A DNA stretch of 64,000 nt from Bathymodiolus brooksi (Eukaryota; Mollusca; Bivalvia; Mytilida; Modiolidae), in NCBI GenBank assembly GCA_963680875.1, contig OY804585.1, positions 23,785,686 through 23,849,685 of the forward strand, in the 5' to 3' direction. The position numbers and the translations under genes were made by a program. The notes beneath the pieces are model-generated. The model saw only the letters and a program-made list of their open reading frames with translations. It was not told the DNA's origin and made no database searches. Positions 21,761 through 33,838 of the stretch are shown piece by piece (positions within the stretch are counted from its first letter, which is position 1; each line of letters begins with the position of its first letter).

Positions 21761-24700
21761 GTAAGACAACCAACGGGTCTAAACAGAATAGCCAAGATCA
21801 GGTCACCTCTAAATCCTTAGTTTCAATAGTAAGACAACCAAATGGTCTAAACAGAATAGCCAAGATCAGATAAGGTCACCTATAAATCTTTAGTTTCAAT
21901 AGTAAGACAACCAAATGGTCTAAACAGAATAGCCAAGATCAGATAAGGTCACCTCTAAATCCTTAGTTTCAATAGTAAGACAACCAACGGGTCTAAACAG
22001 AATAGCCAAGATAAGTCACCTATAAATCCTTAGTTTCAATAGTAAGACAACCAAATGGTCTAAACAGAATAGCCAAGATCAGATAAGGTCACCTCTAAAT
22101 CCTTATTTTCAATAGTAAGACAACCAACGGGTCTAAACAGAATAGCCAAGATAAGTCACCTATAAATCCTTAGTTTCAATAGTAAGACAATCAAATGGTC
22201 TAAACAGAATAGCCAAGATAAGGTCACCTATAAATCATTAGTTTCAATAGGAAGACAACCAAACGGTCTAAACAGAATAGCCAAGATCAGGTCACCTATA
22301 AATCATTAGTTTCAATAGAAAGACAACCAAAGGGTCTACACAGAATAGCCAAGATAAGGTCACCTATAAATCCTTAGTTTCAATAGTAAGACAACCAAAG
22401 GGTCTAAACAGAATAGCCAAGATAAGGTCACCTATAAATCCTTAGTTTCAATAGTACGACAACCAAAGGGTCAACACAGAATAGCCAAGATAAGGTCACC
22501 TATAAATCCTTAGTTTCAATAGTAAGACAACCAACGGGTCTAAACAGAATAGCCAAGATCAGGTCACCTATACATCCTTTGTTTCAATAGTAAGAAAACC
22601 AAAGGGTCTAAACAGAATAGCCAAGATAAGTCACCTATAAATCCTTAGTTTCAATAGTAAGACAACCAACGGGTCTAAACAGAATAGCCAAGATCAGGTC
22701 ACCTATAAATCCTTAGTTTCAATAGTAAGACAACCAAAGGATCTAAACAGAATAGCCAAGATAAGGTCACATATAAATCTTTAGTTTCAGTAGTAAGACA
22801 ACCATAGGGTCTACACAGAATAGCCAAGATCAGGTCACTTATAAATCCTTAGTTTCAGTAGTAAGACAACCAAAGGGTCTAAACAGAATAGCCAAGATAA
22901 GGTCACTTATAAATCCTTAGTTTCAATAGTAAGACAACCAAAGGATCTAAACAGAATAGCCAAGATAAGGTCACCTATAAATCCTTAGTTTCAGTAGTAA
23001 GACAACCAAAGGGTCTAAACAGAACAGCCAAAATCAGATAAGGTCACCAATAAATCCTTATAGTTTCAATAGTAAGACAACCAAAGGATCTAAACAGAAT
23101 AGCCAAGATAAGGTCACCTATAAATCCTTAGTTTCAGTAGTAAGACAACCAAAGGGTCTAAACAGAACAGCCAAGATCAGATAAGGTCACCTATAAATCC
23201 TTATAATTTCAATAGTAAGACAATCAAAGGGTCTAAACAGAATAGCCAAGATAAGGTCATCTATAAATCCTTAGTTTCAATAGTAAGACAACCAAAGGGT
23301 CTAAACAGAATAGCCAAGATAAGGTCACCTCTAAATCCTTAGTTTCAATAGTAAGACAACCAAAGGGTCTAAACAGAATAGCCAAGATAAGGTCACCTAT
23401 TAATCATTAGTTTCAATAGAAAGACAACCAAAGGGTCTAAACAGAATAGCCAAGATAAGGTCACCTATAAATCCTTAGTTTCAATAGTAAGACAACCAAA
23501 GGGTCTAAACAGAATAGCCAAGATAAGGTCATCTATAAATCCTTAGTTTCAATAGTAAGACAACCAAATGGTCTAAACAGAATAGCCAAGATAAGGTCAC
23601 CTCTAAATCCTTAGTTTCAATAGTAAGACAACCAAAGGGTCTAAACAGAATAGCCAAGATAAGGTCACCTATAAATCATTAGTTTCAATAGAAAGACAAC
23701 CAAAGGATCTAAACAGAATAGCCAAGATAAGGTCACCTATAAATCCTTAGTTTCAGTAGTAAGACAACCAAAGGGTCTAAACAGAATAGCCAAGATAAGG
23801 TCACCTATAAATCCTTAGTTTCAATAGTAAGACAACCAAAGGGTCTACACGGAATAGCCAAGATAAGGTCACCTATAAATCATTAGTTTCAATAGTAAGA
23901 CAACCAAACGTTCTAAACAGAATAGTCAAGATAAGATCACCTATTAATTCTTAGTTTCAATAGTAAGACAACCAAAGGGTCTAAACAGAATAGCCAAGAT
24001 AAGGTCACCTATAAATCCTTATAGTTTCAATAGTAAGACAACCAACGGGTCTAAACAGAATAGCCAAGATAAGGTCACCTCTAAATCCTTAGTTTCAATA
24101 GTAAGACAACCAAAGGGTCTAAACAGAATAGCCAAGATAAGGTCACCTATAAATCCTTAGTTTCAATAGTAAGACAACCAAAGGGTCTAAACAGAATAGC
24201 CAAGATAAGGTCATCTATAAATCCTTAGTTTCAATAGTAAGACAACCAAATGGTCTAAACAGAATAGCCAAGATAAGGTCACCTCTAAATCCTTAGTTTC
24301 AATAGTAAGACAACCAACGGGTCTAAACAGAATAGCCAAGATAAGGTCACCTATAAATCCTTAGTTTCAATAGAAAGACAACCAAAGGGTCTAAACAGAG
24401 TAGCCAAGATAAGATCACCTATAAATCCTTAGTTTCAGTAGTAAGACAACCAAAGGGTCTAAACAGAATAGCCAAGATAAGGTCACCTATAAATCCTTAG
24501 TTTCAATAGTAAGACAACCAAAGGGTCTACACGGAATAGCCAAGATAAGGTCACCTATAAATCATTAGTTTCAATAGTAAGACAACCAAACGTTCTAAAC
24601 AGAATAGTCAAGATAATATCACCTATTAATTCTTAGTTTCAATAGTAAAACAACCAAAGGGTCTAAACAGAATAGCCAAGATAAGGTCACCTATAAATCA

Positions 24701-25582
24701 TTAGTTTCAATAGTAAGACAACCAAAGGGTCTAAACAGAATAGCCAAGATCAGATAAGGTCACCTATAAATCCTTATAGTTTCAATAGTAAGACAACCAA
24801 CGGGTCTAAACAGAATAGCCAAGATAAGGTCACCTCTAAATCCTTAGTTTCAATAGTAAGACAACCAAAGGGTCTAAACAGAATAGCCAAGATAAGGTCA
24901 CCTATAAATCCTTAGTTTCAATAGTAAGACAACCAACGGGTCTAAACAGAATAGCCAAGATAAGGTCATCTATAAATCCTTAGTTTCAATAGTAAGACAA
25001 CCAAATGGTCTAAACAGAATAGCCAAGATAAGGTCACCTATAAATCCTTAGTTTCAATAGAAAGACAACCAAATGGTCTAAACAGAATAGCCAAGATCAG
25101 ATAAGGTCACCTATAAATCCTTATAGTTTCAATAGTAAGACAACCAACGGGTCTAAACAGAATAGCCAAGATAAGGTCACCTCTAAATCCTTAGTTTCAA
25201 TAGTAAGACAACCAAAGGGTCTAAACAGAATAGCCAAGATAAGGTCACCTATGAATCATTAGTTTCAATAGTAAGACAACCAAAGGGTCTACACAGAATA
25301 GCCAAGATCAGGTCACCTATAACTCCTTATAGTTTCAATAGTAAGACAACCAAAGGGTCTAAACAGAATAGCCAAGATAAGGTCACCTATAAATCATTAG
25401 TTTCAATAGAAAGACAACCAAAGGGTCTACACAGAATAGCCAAGATCAGGTCACCTATAAATCCTTAGCTTCAATAGTAAGAAAACCAAAGGGTCTACAC
25501 AGAATAACCAAGATAAGGTCACCTATAAATCCTTAGTTTCAATAGTAAGACAACCAATGGGTCTAAACAGAATAGCCAAGAA
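21752..25582. repeat. 68-bp minisatellite array, about 55 units
   Basis: The unit starts AGTAAGACAACCAAAGGGTC and continues with AACAGAATAGCCAAGATAAG, GTCACCTATAAATCC and TTAGTTTCAAT. Units differ at a few sites (AAAGGG, AACGGG or AAATGG; an optional CAGATAAGG insertion; CCTTAG or CCTTATAG). It has no coding frame and no unique spacers, so it is not CRISPR-like. One diverged single unit sits in the repeat D copy at 47775-47845, suggesting the array was amplified from inside that element. Confidence 0.95.
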
Positions 25583-26409
25583 GCAGTGACTACTTGGTGG
25601 GTGATACCCTAGGTCGGGGTCTAATAGTCCATCAGCAGAGGTATCCATCCAGTGAAAGCAATGGTGTTTGCACGATTATATGTGAGGATGCACATTCCAA
25701 TGTATATAATACTTGCATGAAGACATCATTTCACGAAGAGAGGGTGGTTTGGGACCATAAAACTATATAAACTCGGCCGTCACAAAGTCACAAAGTGTGT
25801 GGTCATTTATATGTTTGCTAGGTGCATGGATTTTTCCTCTTCCTACGATTTTTCTATTTAACTTTGGAACTGTTCCGATAGCGTGGTATGTTTTCTTATT
25901 TTATTAGTAAGTTAGAAAGGTGATATACGAATATTCGAAATGAGATTACATTTTTGTAACAGACATTTTACTACTTATTTTTTGCAGATATTTGAATTAA
26001 GGATTTGGTCGTTAATCAAAAGCTAAATGGTCATACGCATTGGCAATTTCAAAAGGAATACAGACACACTTGAAACATTTGCTTTCTTCTATAGAATGTT
26101 CATGCTTATTATTAAATGGCAGGTGCATTCATTAGTACTTTTGTCAAATTTTTACATAGAAATGTTCCGGAACATAGACTCTATCAGCTTTATGTTTAAC
26201 AGATCGTTTCATGGTATCACTAAAGACCGCAATCATCGTTACTACTCTGCTTAAATCTATTACTGGAGATTGTATCAGCTTAAATCCATGGTTTCCCGCC
26301 AAGAATGTGTTTATATTAAACACATCAATAGGTATTTTCCCTTTTATGATACTTTGAAATATTGGTATTAGCATGCGACAAAATCATTTAAGATTACAAG
26401 TTACAGAAA
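25583..26409. other. Intergenic, no gene seen
   Basis: Unique-looking sequence after the array. Two overlapping antiparallel frames (26027-26254 and 26144-26374) show no motifs. Confidence 0.4.
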
Positions 26410-26590
26410 ATTTTGAAGATACCAAAAGGTTAACCAGAAGCCGTAAATCAAAGAATGACATATAATATAATGGTCAAAAGAAAAAGGACAGATAGCGATA
26501 TACAAAACTCTACACAGAAAACTAACGATTGAGCAACAGGAACCCCACTGAAAACCGGGGGTGAACTCCGGAAGGGTTAGCAGTTCTGGT
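26410..26590 (-). repeat. Dispersed repeat C, copy
   Basis: GAAGATACCAAAAGG, AACCAGAAGCCGTAAATC, AAAACTCTACACAGAAAAC and GATTGAGCAACAGGAACCCC. It explains the antisense 68-codon frame. Confidence 0.65.
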
Positions 26591-27684
26591 TGAGAATAAT
26601 AAAACAAATATATTTAAAATTACGTGTTTAAGAAAGAAGGGATATGGATGTAAATGAACATGAGAGACTATCATACATTACACTTAGACACAGATCAATG
26701 TAACGGAACAGTGCTTGTATTGATGTTCTGTGTTGTTGGTACTTGTTTTGTGGATAATATCCCCAATTGCGTTGGTATGATTATCCAGTTAAACATATTT
26801 CATTGTCAAATAGAACACAAGTTTTACAACATGCATAATATTTTCTCCAGTATCATACAAACATAGGTTTGACAGAGAGCATGACGGATAACACGTGTAT
26901 AAGCATTTATAATGTAGAAAAAATAAATGTAGTGAGATAAGCAAAATGGGGGGACGGTGGTACCACTGACTAATATGATTACTGAACACTCTCATTTTGC
27001 AGTAACATTAAGAAATATTTCTGCACGTGCCATTACATGTATATCAAATTGTTCTGGTATAGTACTAATAGAAGTCAAAGTATATAAATTACAGTATAAT
27101 TTTGTCTACTCAAGATATAACTAAAACATTACGATAAACAGTAATCATTTGATAGCAGACACATATGCATTGGCTACAATACGAATTTATAAAAACTGTT
27201 ATTTCCGGTTTGTAATTAGCAAACGAAGTACGTGTATACAAAGGAATTTGACGAATCTGTGCTCGTTAGATTGCCTCCATGGAACCTAGTTATCAGCTGA
27301 AGGCTACAACTCTGCTGGTTGTGAGGAATAAATCACATAAAGGCGGGACGTAAATGATGCCTTCGTGTATAACTAATGCCACTCTCTTTTCAAGGAAAAG
27401 GCCACTTTTAGCCTTTCTAATGAGCAACTGCAGTCGCTTAATCGTATCCATCATATTTCCTTCCATTTTCAGATATCAAAACATTCATCCAGAGGCCCAC
27501 ATTATTACCGTCATGACTTATTTTTTGCTAACATGTCCTCGTCATAAAATAATTTAAATAATACTCACATGACAACATTCATTCATTTTCATTGATATAA
27601 TAGACCATTTGCATATTAATATTGTTAGGTGTTAAAATCCGTAAATTTAGCTTCCCGAAGCAAAGCATCAAATCATGAATAAAT
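26591..27684. other. Intergenic, no gene seen
   Basis: AT-rich; open frames of 67-70 codons here have no recognisable motif. Confidence 0.4.
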
Positions 27685-28315
27685 ACATGAAGTCATTAGT
27701 AAAATGTTTATGAAGTCGTTAGTACAATGTTTATGAAGTCTTTAGTACACTGTTTATGAAGTCATTAGTACAATGTTTATGAAGTCATTAGTACAATGTC
27801 TATGAAGTCATTAGTACAATGTATATGAAGTTATTAGTACAATGTCTACGAAGTCATTAGTACAATGTTTATGAAGTCATTAGTACAATGTTTATGAAGT
27901 CATCAGTACAATGTCTATGAAGTCATTAGTACAATGTATATGAAGTTATTAGTACAATGTCTACGAAGTCATTAGTACAATGTTTATGAAGTCATTAGTA
28001 AAATGTTTATGAAGTCATTAGTACAATGTTTATGAAGTCTTTAGTACACTGTTTATGAAGTCATTAGTACAATGTTTATGAAGTCATTAGTACAATGTTT
28101 ATGAAGTCATTAGTATACTGTTTATGAAGTCATTAGTACAATGTTTATGAAGTCATTAGTACAATGTTTATGAAGTAATTAGTACAATGTTTATGAAGTA
28201 TTTAGTACACTGTTTATGAAGTCATTAGTACAATGTTTATGAAGTCATTAGTACAATGTTTATGAAGTCATTAGTACAATGTTTATAAAGTCATTAGTAA
28301 AATGTTTATGCTTAC
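27685..28315. repeat. 23-bp minisatellite, about 27 units
   Basis: Unit TTTATGAAGTCATTAGTAC plus AATG, with scattered variants (TCTACG, TATATG, GTCTTTAGTACACTG). A longer block of several units appears twice (around 27805-27870 and 27915-27980), indicating multi-unit duplication. Non-coding. Confidence 0.95.
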
Positions 28316-28431
28316 TTATAGTGTTGTTGTAATGATACATTATACAGTGTTGGCCTCAGAGCAATAGAACACTTGGGGGTTTCTGATACCTTGGGGAAAA
28401 TATTCTGGTCTATTGCCCTCATATGCATTAA

Positions 28432-28787
28432 ATAACTGTTTTATTACCTTATAAAATTATTAACACAAATTATTTTTTTTGTGACAAACCATGTACCCTG
28501 CATGATAAATTAGCCAACCTTGGTAAAAACAAATACCTTGATTTTACATTTAAATACACGAAATACTTGTAACATGTTTATTGTCAAATGCATAAGCAGT
28601 TTTCAGAATTCTATAAATTTTGATTGAGCGGGCAATAGTTTTTTTTAACAAATTTCCCCGGGCAATAGTTCATTTTATTTCTGCCCGTGATTGATTTATA
28701 TTGAAACTCCGGGCATTTCGCTCAAAATAGCAAAACATAATTAAATGAATTTATAATGGAAAAATTATTTTATAAGGTAATAATAGT
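28432..28787. mobile_element. Inverted-repeat element (MITE-like), about 355 bp
   Basis: The left terminus TTATTACCTTATAAAATTAT (28441) is matched by the reverse-complement right terminus near 28762-28782 (ATTATTTTATAAGGTAATAA). The interior has repeated CGGGCAATAG and CCGGGCATTTCG motifs. The TAACTGTTTTATTA start recurs at 38274, suggesting a family. No transposase. Confidence 0.6.
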
Positions 28788-28899
28788 ATATTAGTGACCA
28801 AATGGATGAGAATCTGTTAAAATTGGGGTTTTCTTCGTTTTATGTTAATAAACGAGACGTTACTACCGTATTGTGGAATACGACAGTACATATCTTATT

Positions 28900-29010
28900 T
28901 TGTGCACATCCGGCATTTTAAGAATAGCTTTCATCAGGTAAGTTCAATGACAAAATATTGAGAGGCAGAAAGTCTTAACCAGGATAGCCAAAAACGGCTA
29001 AAATAACCTT
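28900..29010 (-). repeat. Diverged repeat D-like copy
   Basis: The plus strand has GTGCACATCCGGC, CTTTCATCAGGTAAGTTCAA and CCAGGATAGCCAAAAACGGC in the same order as repeat D and its 68-bp unit. CUGAUGA is intact on the minus strand but GAAAC is lost. Confidence 0.45.
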
Positions 29011-29900
29011 TGCCTGAGGACGCTAAATCTTATAAAGAGACAGAATGAGGAGGTACAACTTCTAAAACACCTGACTGTTTGATTTACTGATCTGTGCGAA
29101 GGTTCTGATCAGAATATTATGCCACGCTACAAGTCAACACATCGAGAGAAAAAAAGCATAAATCATGTGACCATGTCATTAAGATGTGTTCCATGTTTCA
29201 TTGCAAATTTAGAGAACTTGTTTAACTTTATTATGCTGCAAAGACATGACATACATTTTTCAAATTCAAATACCTTAAGCATGATAAAAAAAAAATTTTA
29301 AATGGATAATTGCTTACATAAATTAAAGACAAGTTTGTTGTTGAATAACACTGAAGACTTTTAGTTGCAAACACTGTGCGACTTGCTGGCCATCGACCAA
29401 ACTTATATTCGATATACAGTATATACTACAGTATTCTTTCTTTAATATTTCTACAAATGTTGTTTTGTATAACTGCATAAGTCATCACAGAGTTCTTGAA
29501 ATGAGTTCTACTGATGCTCTAACAGCATGCACACGACACGGTCGTTTCACAAATGATGTAAAGATTGTTGAGATTGTAACAAGTTATTTCCCCTTAATCT
29601 GAGTTAATTACCATACATTTTCCGCTGGCTTAGAAACATGTCTTTGATTTGTTGTTTCAATATACAAGACATGAAAATTTTCAAATAAACACTTACAATG
29701 GTAATTATTAGCACATTTGTTGATTACCTTCATCCGCGTTCATGCTAACGATTAACGCCGTGACTGTACTGTACCGAACGACTTTTTGTTGGCTTTAAGA
29801 AAAACGTGTTTCTTTGCATATTTAGGGTTGACTATTTTAGTTATAAGTGCAATATCTTATGTAATTGGTCTGGATTGCTTGTTTTAGAGTCAAAATGATA
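29011..29900. other. Intergenic, no gene seen
   Basis: AT-rich; no supported feature. Confidence 0.4.
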
Positions 29901-30540
29901 TACTTTAAGTAGCATTAAGGATTTGGTAATCAAGTATTTAAATTTAAAAAAGCAAATTCACGCACGTTTATGAATACGACATGGATCAAATTGACGTTTA
30001 ACACTAAAACGTATTTCTTTAAACAACACTTATTTCGATATCAAGGCTCAAATTACACAATAAAAGAATATTGAACTATGTGACTGCATATTAAAGGTAC
30101 CTTCATTCATTTGTGCCATTTGATTTTTCATAGAAATGGCGTCATTCAATTAAAACAATTTATTACATACTCTGCAGGAATATGACACATTTTACATATG
30201 CAAATAAGGGGAAAGTGAATAGCGGCACACTCGATTGATATGGCGTTATTACCCCAATCGGGATCACAGCGCAATATCAGCACGGTCTGATACACCATAT
30301 CAGCAAGAGCAGAAAGTGTTTATGGCAGTGCAAATAATCAATATGACACAGCTACAAGTACACAATATACTTGATTTCCCGTTCTGCTCTCTGTAATATG
30401 GTTATATACCATAAAATAGGATGGAATGAAAACTAAAATTGGTAACAATATTATGAATTTATTCAAACAAATTAGATATTGGAATACAATATGCTTGACA
30501 ATTCTATGTTGTCCAATCAATTGTGGTTTTTGATTTGTTT

Positions 30541-30640
30541 GGAGTTTTTTGTTTTTGTTTGTTTGTTTGTTTTTGTTTTTGTTTGTTTGTTTGTTATTGA
30601 ATTGTTTTGTTTTGTTTTTTGTTGTTTTTTTCGCAGCAGT
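30541..30640. repeat. (GTTT)n simple repeat
   Basis: Imperfect GTTT/GTTTTT tract within the duplicated module; much longer in the second copy (48833-49060). Confidence 0.85.
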
Positions 30641-30857
30641 GTTAACTGTCAAGACACGGTCTATAATATTTAGTTTGTAATCAGACAATACATGTGATTT
30701 TATTAACATGTCTCCAGACTGAGTTCACGTAGACATATTATAATGAAACACATTCTTTACTTATACAAAGGTTAATAGGTGACACATTTGATTGATGAAA
30801 AATACAAAGATATATAACATTGTTTGTAAATTACACCAATATGGAAGGGGAGGAGGG

Positions 30858-31081
30858 GTCGTGGCCGTGATCGTATGATAGCTGGATTTACAACTACCTA
30901 TGCAATCAGTGCCTATCACCACTGGCGTTGTGAGTTCGAATCTCGGTCAGGGCGAGGTGTACAACATTATGTGATAAAGTTTGTCAGTGACTTGTGGTTT
31001 TCTCTGGTTTCCTCTACCAATAAAACTGACCGCCACGATATAACTGAAATATTGTTGAAAGTGGCGCTAAACGCCATCAAA
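30858..31081 (+). mobile_element. SINE family A, full-length
   Basis: tRNA-like head GTCGTGGCCGTGATCGTATG, B box GAGTTCGAATCTCG, body GTGATAAAGTTTGTCAGTG, and tail AGTGGCGCTAAACGCCATC. It is nested in the duplicated module, so it was present before the duplication. Confidence 0.85.
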
Positions 31082-31272
31082 CATACAAACAAGCAATATA
31101 TATACATGTATATATATATATAGTATTGTTCTAATTGTTAATAACATTGGATCAAGTAAATAATAAAGATACATGAATGTGTATTTTAGGCAGTTTATTG
31201 CAAAGGCATTTGAAATAGATTTTGATTGATCACTAAATTTGATGTTTACGTCTGTATAAATGTCAAGTATGT

Positions 31273-31555
31273 GAATCGAATAGAATAGACGAATGATGCC
31301 ACTATAAAACAAAGAGTTATCTATCTTTTATCATTACGACTAATAATCGAATAGAATAGACAGTTGATGGCATTATAAAACAAAGAGTTGTCTCTGTTTT
31401 ATCATTACGACTAATAATCGAATAGAATAGACAGTTGATGGCATTATAAAACAAAGAGTTGTCTCTGTTTTATCATTACGACTAATAATCGAATAGAATA
31501 GACAGTTGATGACATTATAAAACAAAGAGTTGTCTCTGTTTTATCATTAATAAAA
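31273..31555. repeat. 71-bp tandem repeat x 4 with an internal hairpin
   Basis: The unit begins AATCGAATAGAATAGACAG and contains ATAAAACAAAGAG...CTCTGTTTTAT, a near-perfect palindrome of 12-13 bp arms. The first unit is the most diverged. Repeated hairpins could promote slippage. Confidence 0.9.
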
Positions 31556-31852
31556 CAAAGCCGGAGATCTACAAATGTTCATTTATTCATTTATTTATTT
31601 TTTATTTTATTTTGTTTATTCATTTTTATTTTGGTATTTTTCTATCTTTTAATTTAGAATCACTTGTAGAAAAAATTGCAGATTTTGTTACATGTATATG
31701 AATTTAACAGAACAGTTTGATATATTCATCCAAATCAAAGTCGGTTTAACAAGATAATAGCCGGATTGTTAGTTCATCTTCAGACATGTCGTTCAGTCAG
31801 ACACTAAATGTTATAAGATTAACACATATAAATTCACTCCACATTTCGTTTT
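31556..31852. other. Intergenic spacer
   Basis: Contains an ATTTATT-rich low-complexity stretch near 31580-31640; no gene seen. Confidence 0.4.
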
Positions 31853-32235
31853 TAACGTTGAGTGAGTGAGTGAGTGATTGTTGCTTAGCGGCAACTCGGC
31901 AATTTTTCAGCTATATCATGGCGAGAACAAATTAATATTTAATAAGATGATGATGAGGTCCACTTTGTTCTAGACCAACACGCTTAGATGTTTTTTTTTA
32001 AAGTGCTAGCTCACTGGAACGACAGTCTGCGGGTAGACATGTCGCTCCACTTGGACACATTATTCTGATTCTGAGCCAACCAGTCTTTGCTCTTACTCCT
32101 TAATGCTGCGTGCTTAGCGGAGAAGCAACAAATACCAATTTTATATTCTCTAGTTTGACACGACCGGGGCTCGAATCCACGATCTACCGCACTCGAGGCG
32201 AGCACGCTAACCAGTATACCACTGATGCGGTTATC
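31853..32235 (-). mobile_element. SINE family B, full-length, reverse strand
   Basis: Begins with the reversed tail (GAGTGAGTGAGTGAGTG, CAGCTATATCATGGCGAG) and ends in the tRNA-like head (CGGGGCTCGAATCCACG, then CACGCTAACCAG and ACTGATGCGG). The antisense 101-codon frame is SINE sequence. Confidence 0.85.
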
Positions 32236-33302
32236 TAACGTTGAATCACAAGATGTCAAGACATCCTTTACTATGTTAGAATACGGACGTCCGCATTTTA
32301 CGCAAAGAAGTTGCAAACAAGAAAAATCTCATTTATATTTTGATGTGGAATGCAGCATGGAAAATGCATCTTTAAACAAAATGCACTACTTTTCCCGATA
32401 GCCGCGGAAAAGGAGTGCTTGGTGGTTTTTTTCATACCCGTAGAGCTACGGATTTCACATATTTGTAAACTTAATTGCGAATTCCCAACTCCAAGTGAGC
32501 ATTTCCGGTAATATTCACACAAATGTACAATGTAAATTCTTTTGTTGAGTTTGTCGCATGGATAAATTGTTATCCGTTAGTTCAATTAATATTTTTCTAC
32601 AATCTTCCATACTTAATATATTTGCATATCTATATTTATATCAATCAGTGTTGGAACGACAAGAATTAGAATGATGTCCCAAAAAACCTTTGAGGGTTAT
32701 ACCGGTATTTGGGACCATTTTACTTGGTAACAGCCTAACAGGTATGCCCTACTAAGACCACTGAAATATGTCTACTACAAGCTAACTATTTGTAGTACAA
32801 AAATCTATTGAATTCGTAACACTAGACTATATACATATATTGTTTGTAGTACTAGCTTGGGAAACAGCATGGTCTTTTCTCCATCTCGATATGGACTTAA
32901 AAATACACCTTGTTAGAAATATATTTATGTATTTGTAAATACATGTAATGCTTCTTACTATGTTTGGACACAGACACCCTCTAGGCACAAATGGTTTGAA
33001 TTTAAATAAATGAATGACTTAATTTTTTCGGAACACTTGTCTGCTCTAACTCTGTCATACATATAGTTTCCTCCCCTTTTTTTTCTAACTCAAACAAGAG
33101 CTCTTTCTATATTTCCAGTGCACTATTGACTATTTATTAGAGGTAACATTGAGATCACAATTACCGACAAAACAACGACTTAAATGCCCGATTTAGATAA
33201 TAAAACAAAACTTGATTATGTATGTATGTGATAAAGAATTATAGTGGTATTAGGTGTTGTTATTGTCATACAGTTCATGCTTTCTTTTCTTTAAAATAAT
33301 CT
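32236..33302. other. Intergenic, no gene seen
   Basis: AT-rich; a 74-codon minus-strand frame shows no recognisable motif. Confidence 0.4.
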
Positions 33303-33838
33303 TTCAATATTCACCACTGTTATCCACAACATCATTATAATTAATAAACAACCGTTTCAAAATTCAACCATTGGTGTAGAATGTTATTTCAAACGAATAC
33401 GGAATTGTTTCAGTCATCCGATTTTTATCTTACATTATCCCCATCTGAGTTGTCAAAATTCCCAATCATTCGAAAGTGAAAGTAGATTGTTTTCGGAAAA
33501 TCTATTGTTCGGGTAACTTCCAGTTCAGCCTAATAATGCATATCTAGTAGGACGAAGTAGACGTTAAGACGTTCAATATTCACCACTGTTATCCACAACA
33601 TCATTATAATTAATAAACAACCGTTTCAAAATTCAACCATTGGTGTAGAATGTTATTTCAAACGAATACGGAATTGTTTCAGTCATCCGATTTTTATCTT
33701 ACATTATCCCCATCTGAGCTGTCAAAATTCCCAATCATTCGAAAGTGAAAGTAGATTGTTTTCGGAAAATCTATTGTTCGGGTAACTTCCAGTTCAGCCT
33801 AATAATGCATATCTAGTAGGACGAAGTAGACGTTAAGA
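33303..33838. repeat. Tandem duplication of 269 bp
   Basis: Two head-to-tail copies, 33303-33571 and 33572-33838, each starting TTCAATATTCACCACTG and ending near GTAGACGTTAAGA. I see essentially one difference (GAGTTG versus GAGCTG), so the duplication is recent or an assembly artefact. Confidence 0.95.

Larger units (their letters stand above)
29901..31104 (+). repeat. Duplicated 1.2-kb module, copy 1
   Basis: Starts TACTTTAAGTAGCATTAAGG and ends AACAAGCAATATATA. The same ordered sequence recurs at 48164-49547 in direct orientation with a few indels (about 80 bp extra here near 30015-30095). It contains a TGATATGG...CCATATCA hairpin of about 70 nt (30236-30305), a (GTTT)n stretch and a family A SINE. 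The minus-strand 123-codon Lys/Asn-rich frame comes from the (GTTT)n tract. Confidence 0.85.

Noticed and set aside
21752..25582. CRISPR-like array
   Set aside because: Units are contiguous 68-bp repeats without unique spacers, in a eukaryotic repeat context.
30338..30709. 123-codon Lys/Asn/Thr-rich minus-strand frame
   Set aside because: Reverse reading of a (GTTT)n tract and flanks. The equivalent frame at 48805-49092 changes with tract length.
32011..32316. 101-codon minus-strand frame
   Set aside because: It is the body and head of SINE family B read in frame.
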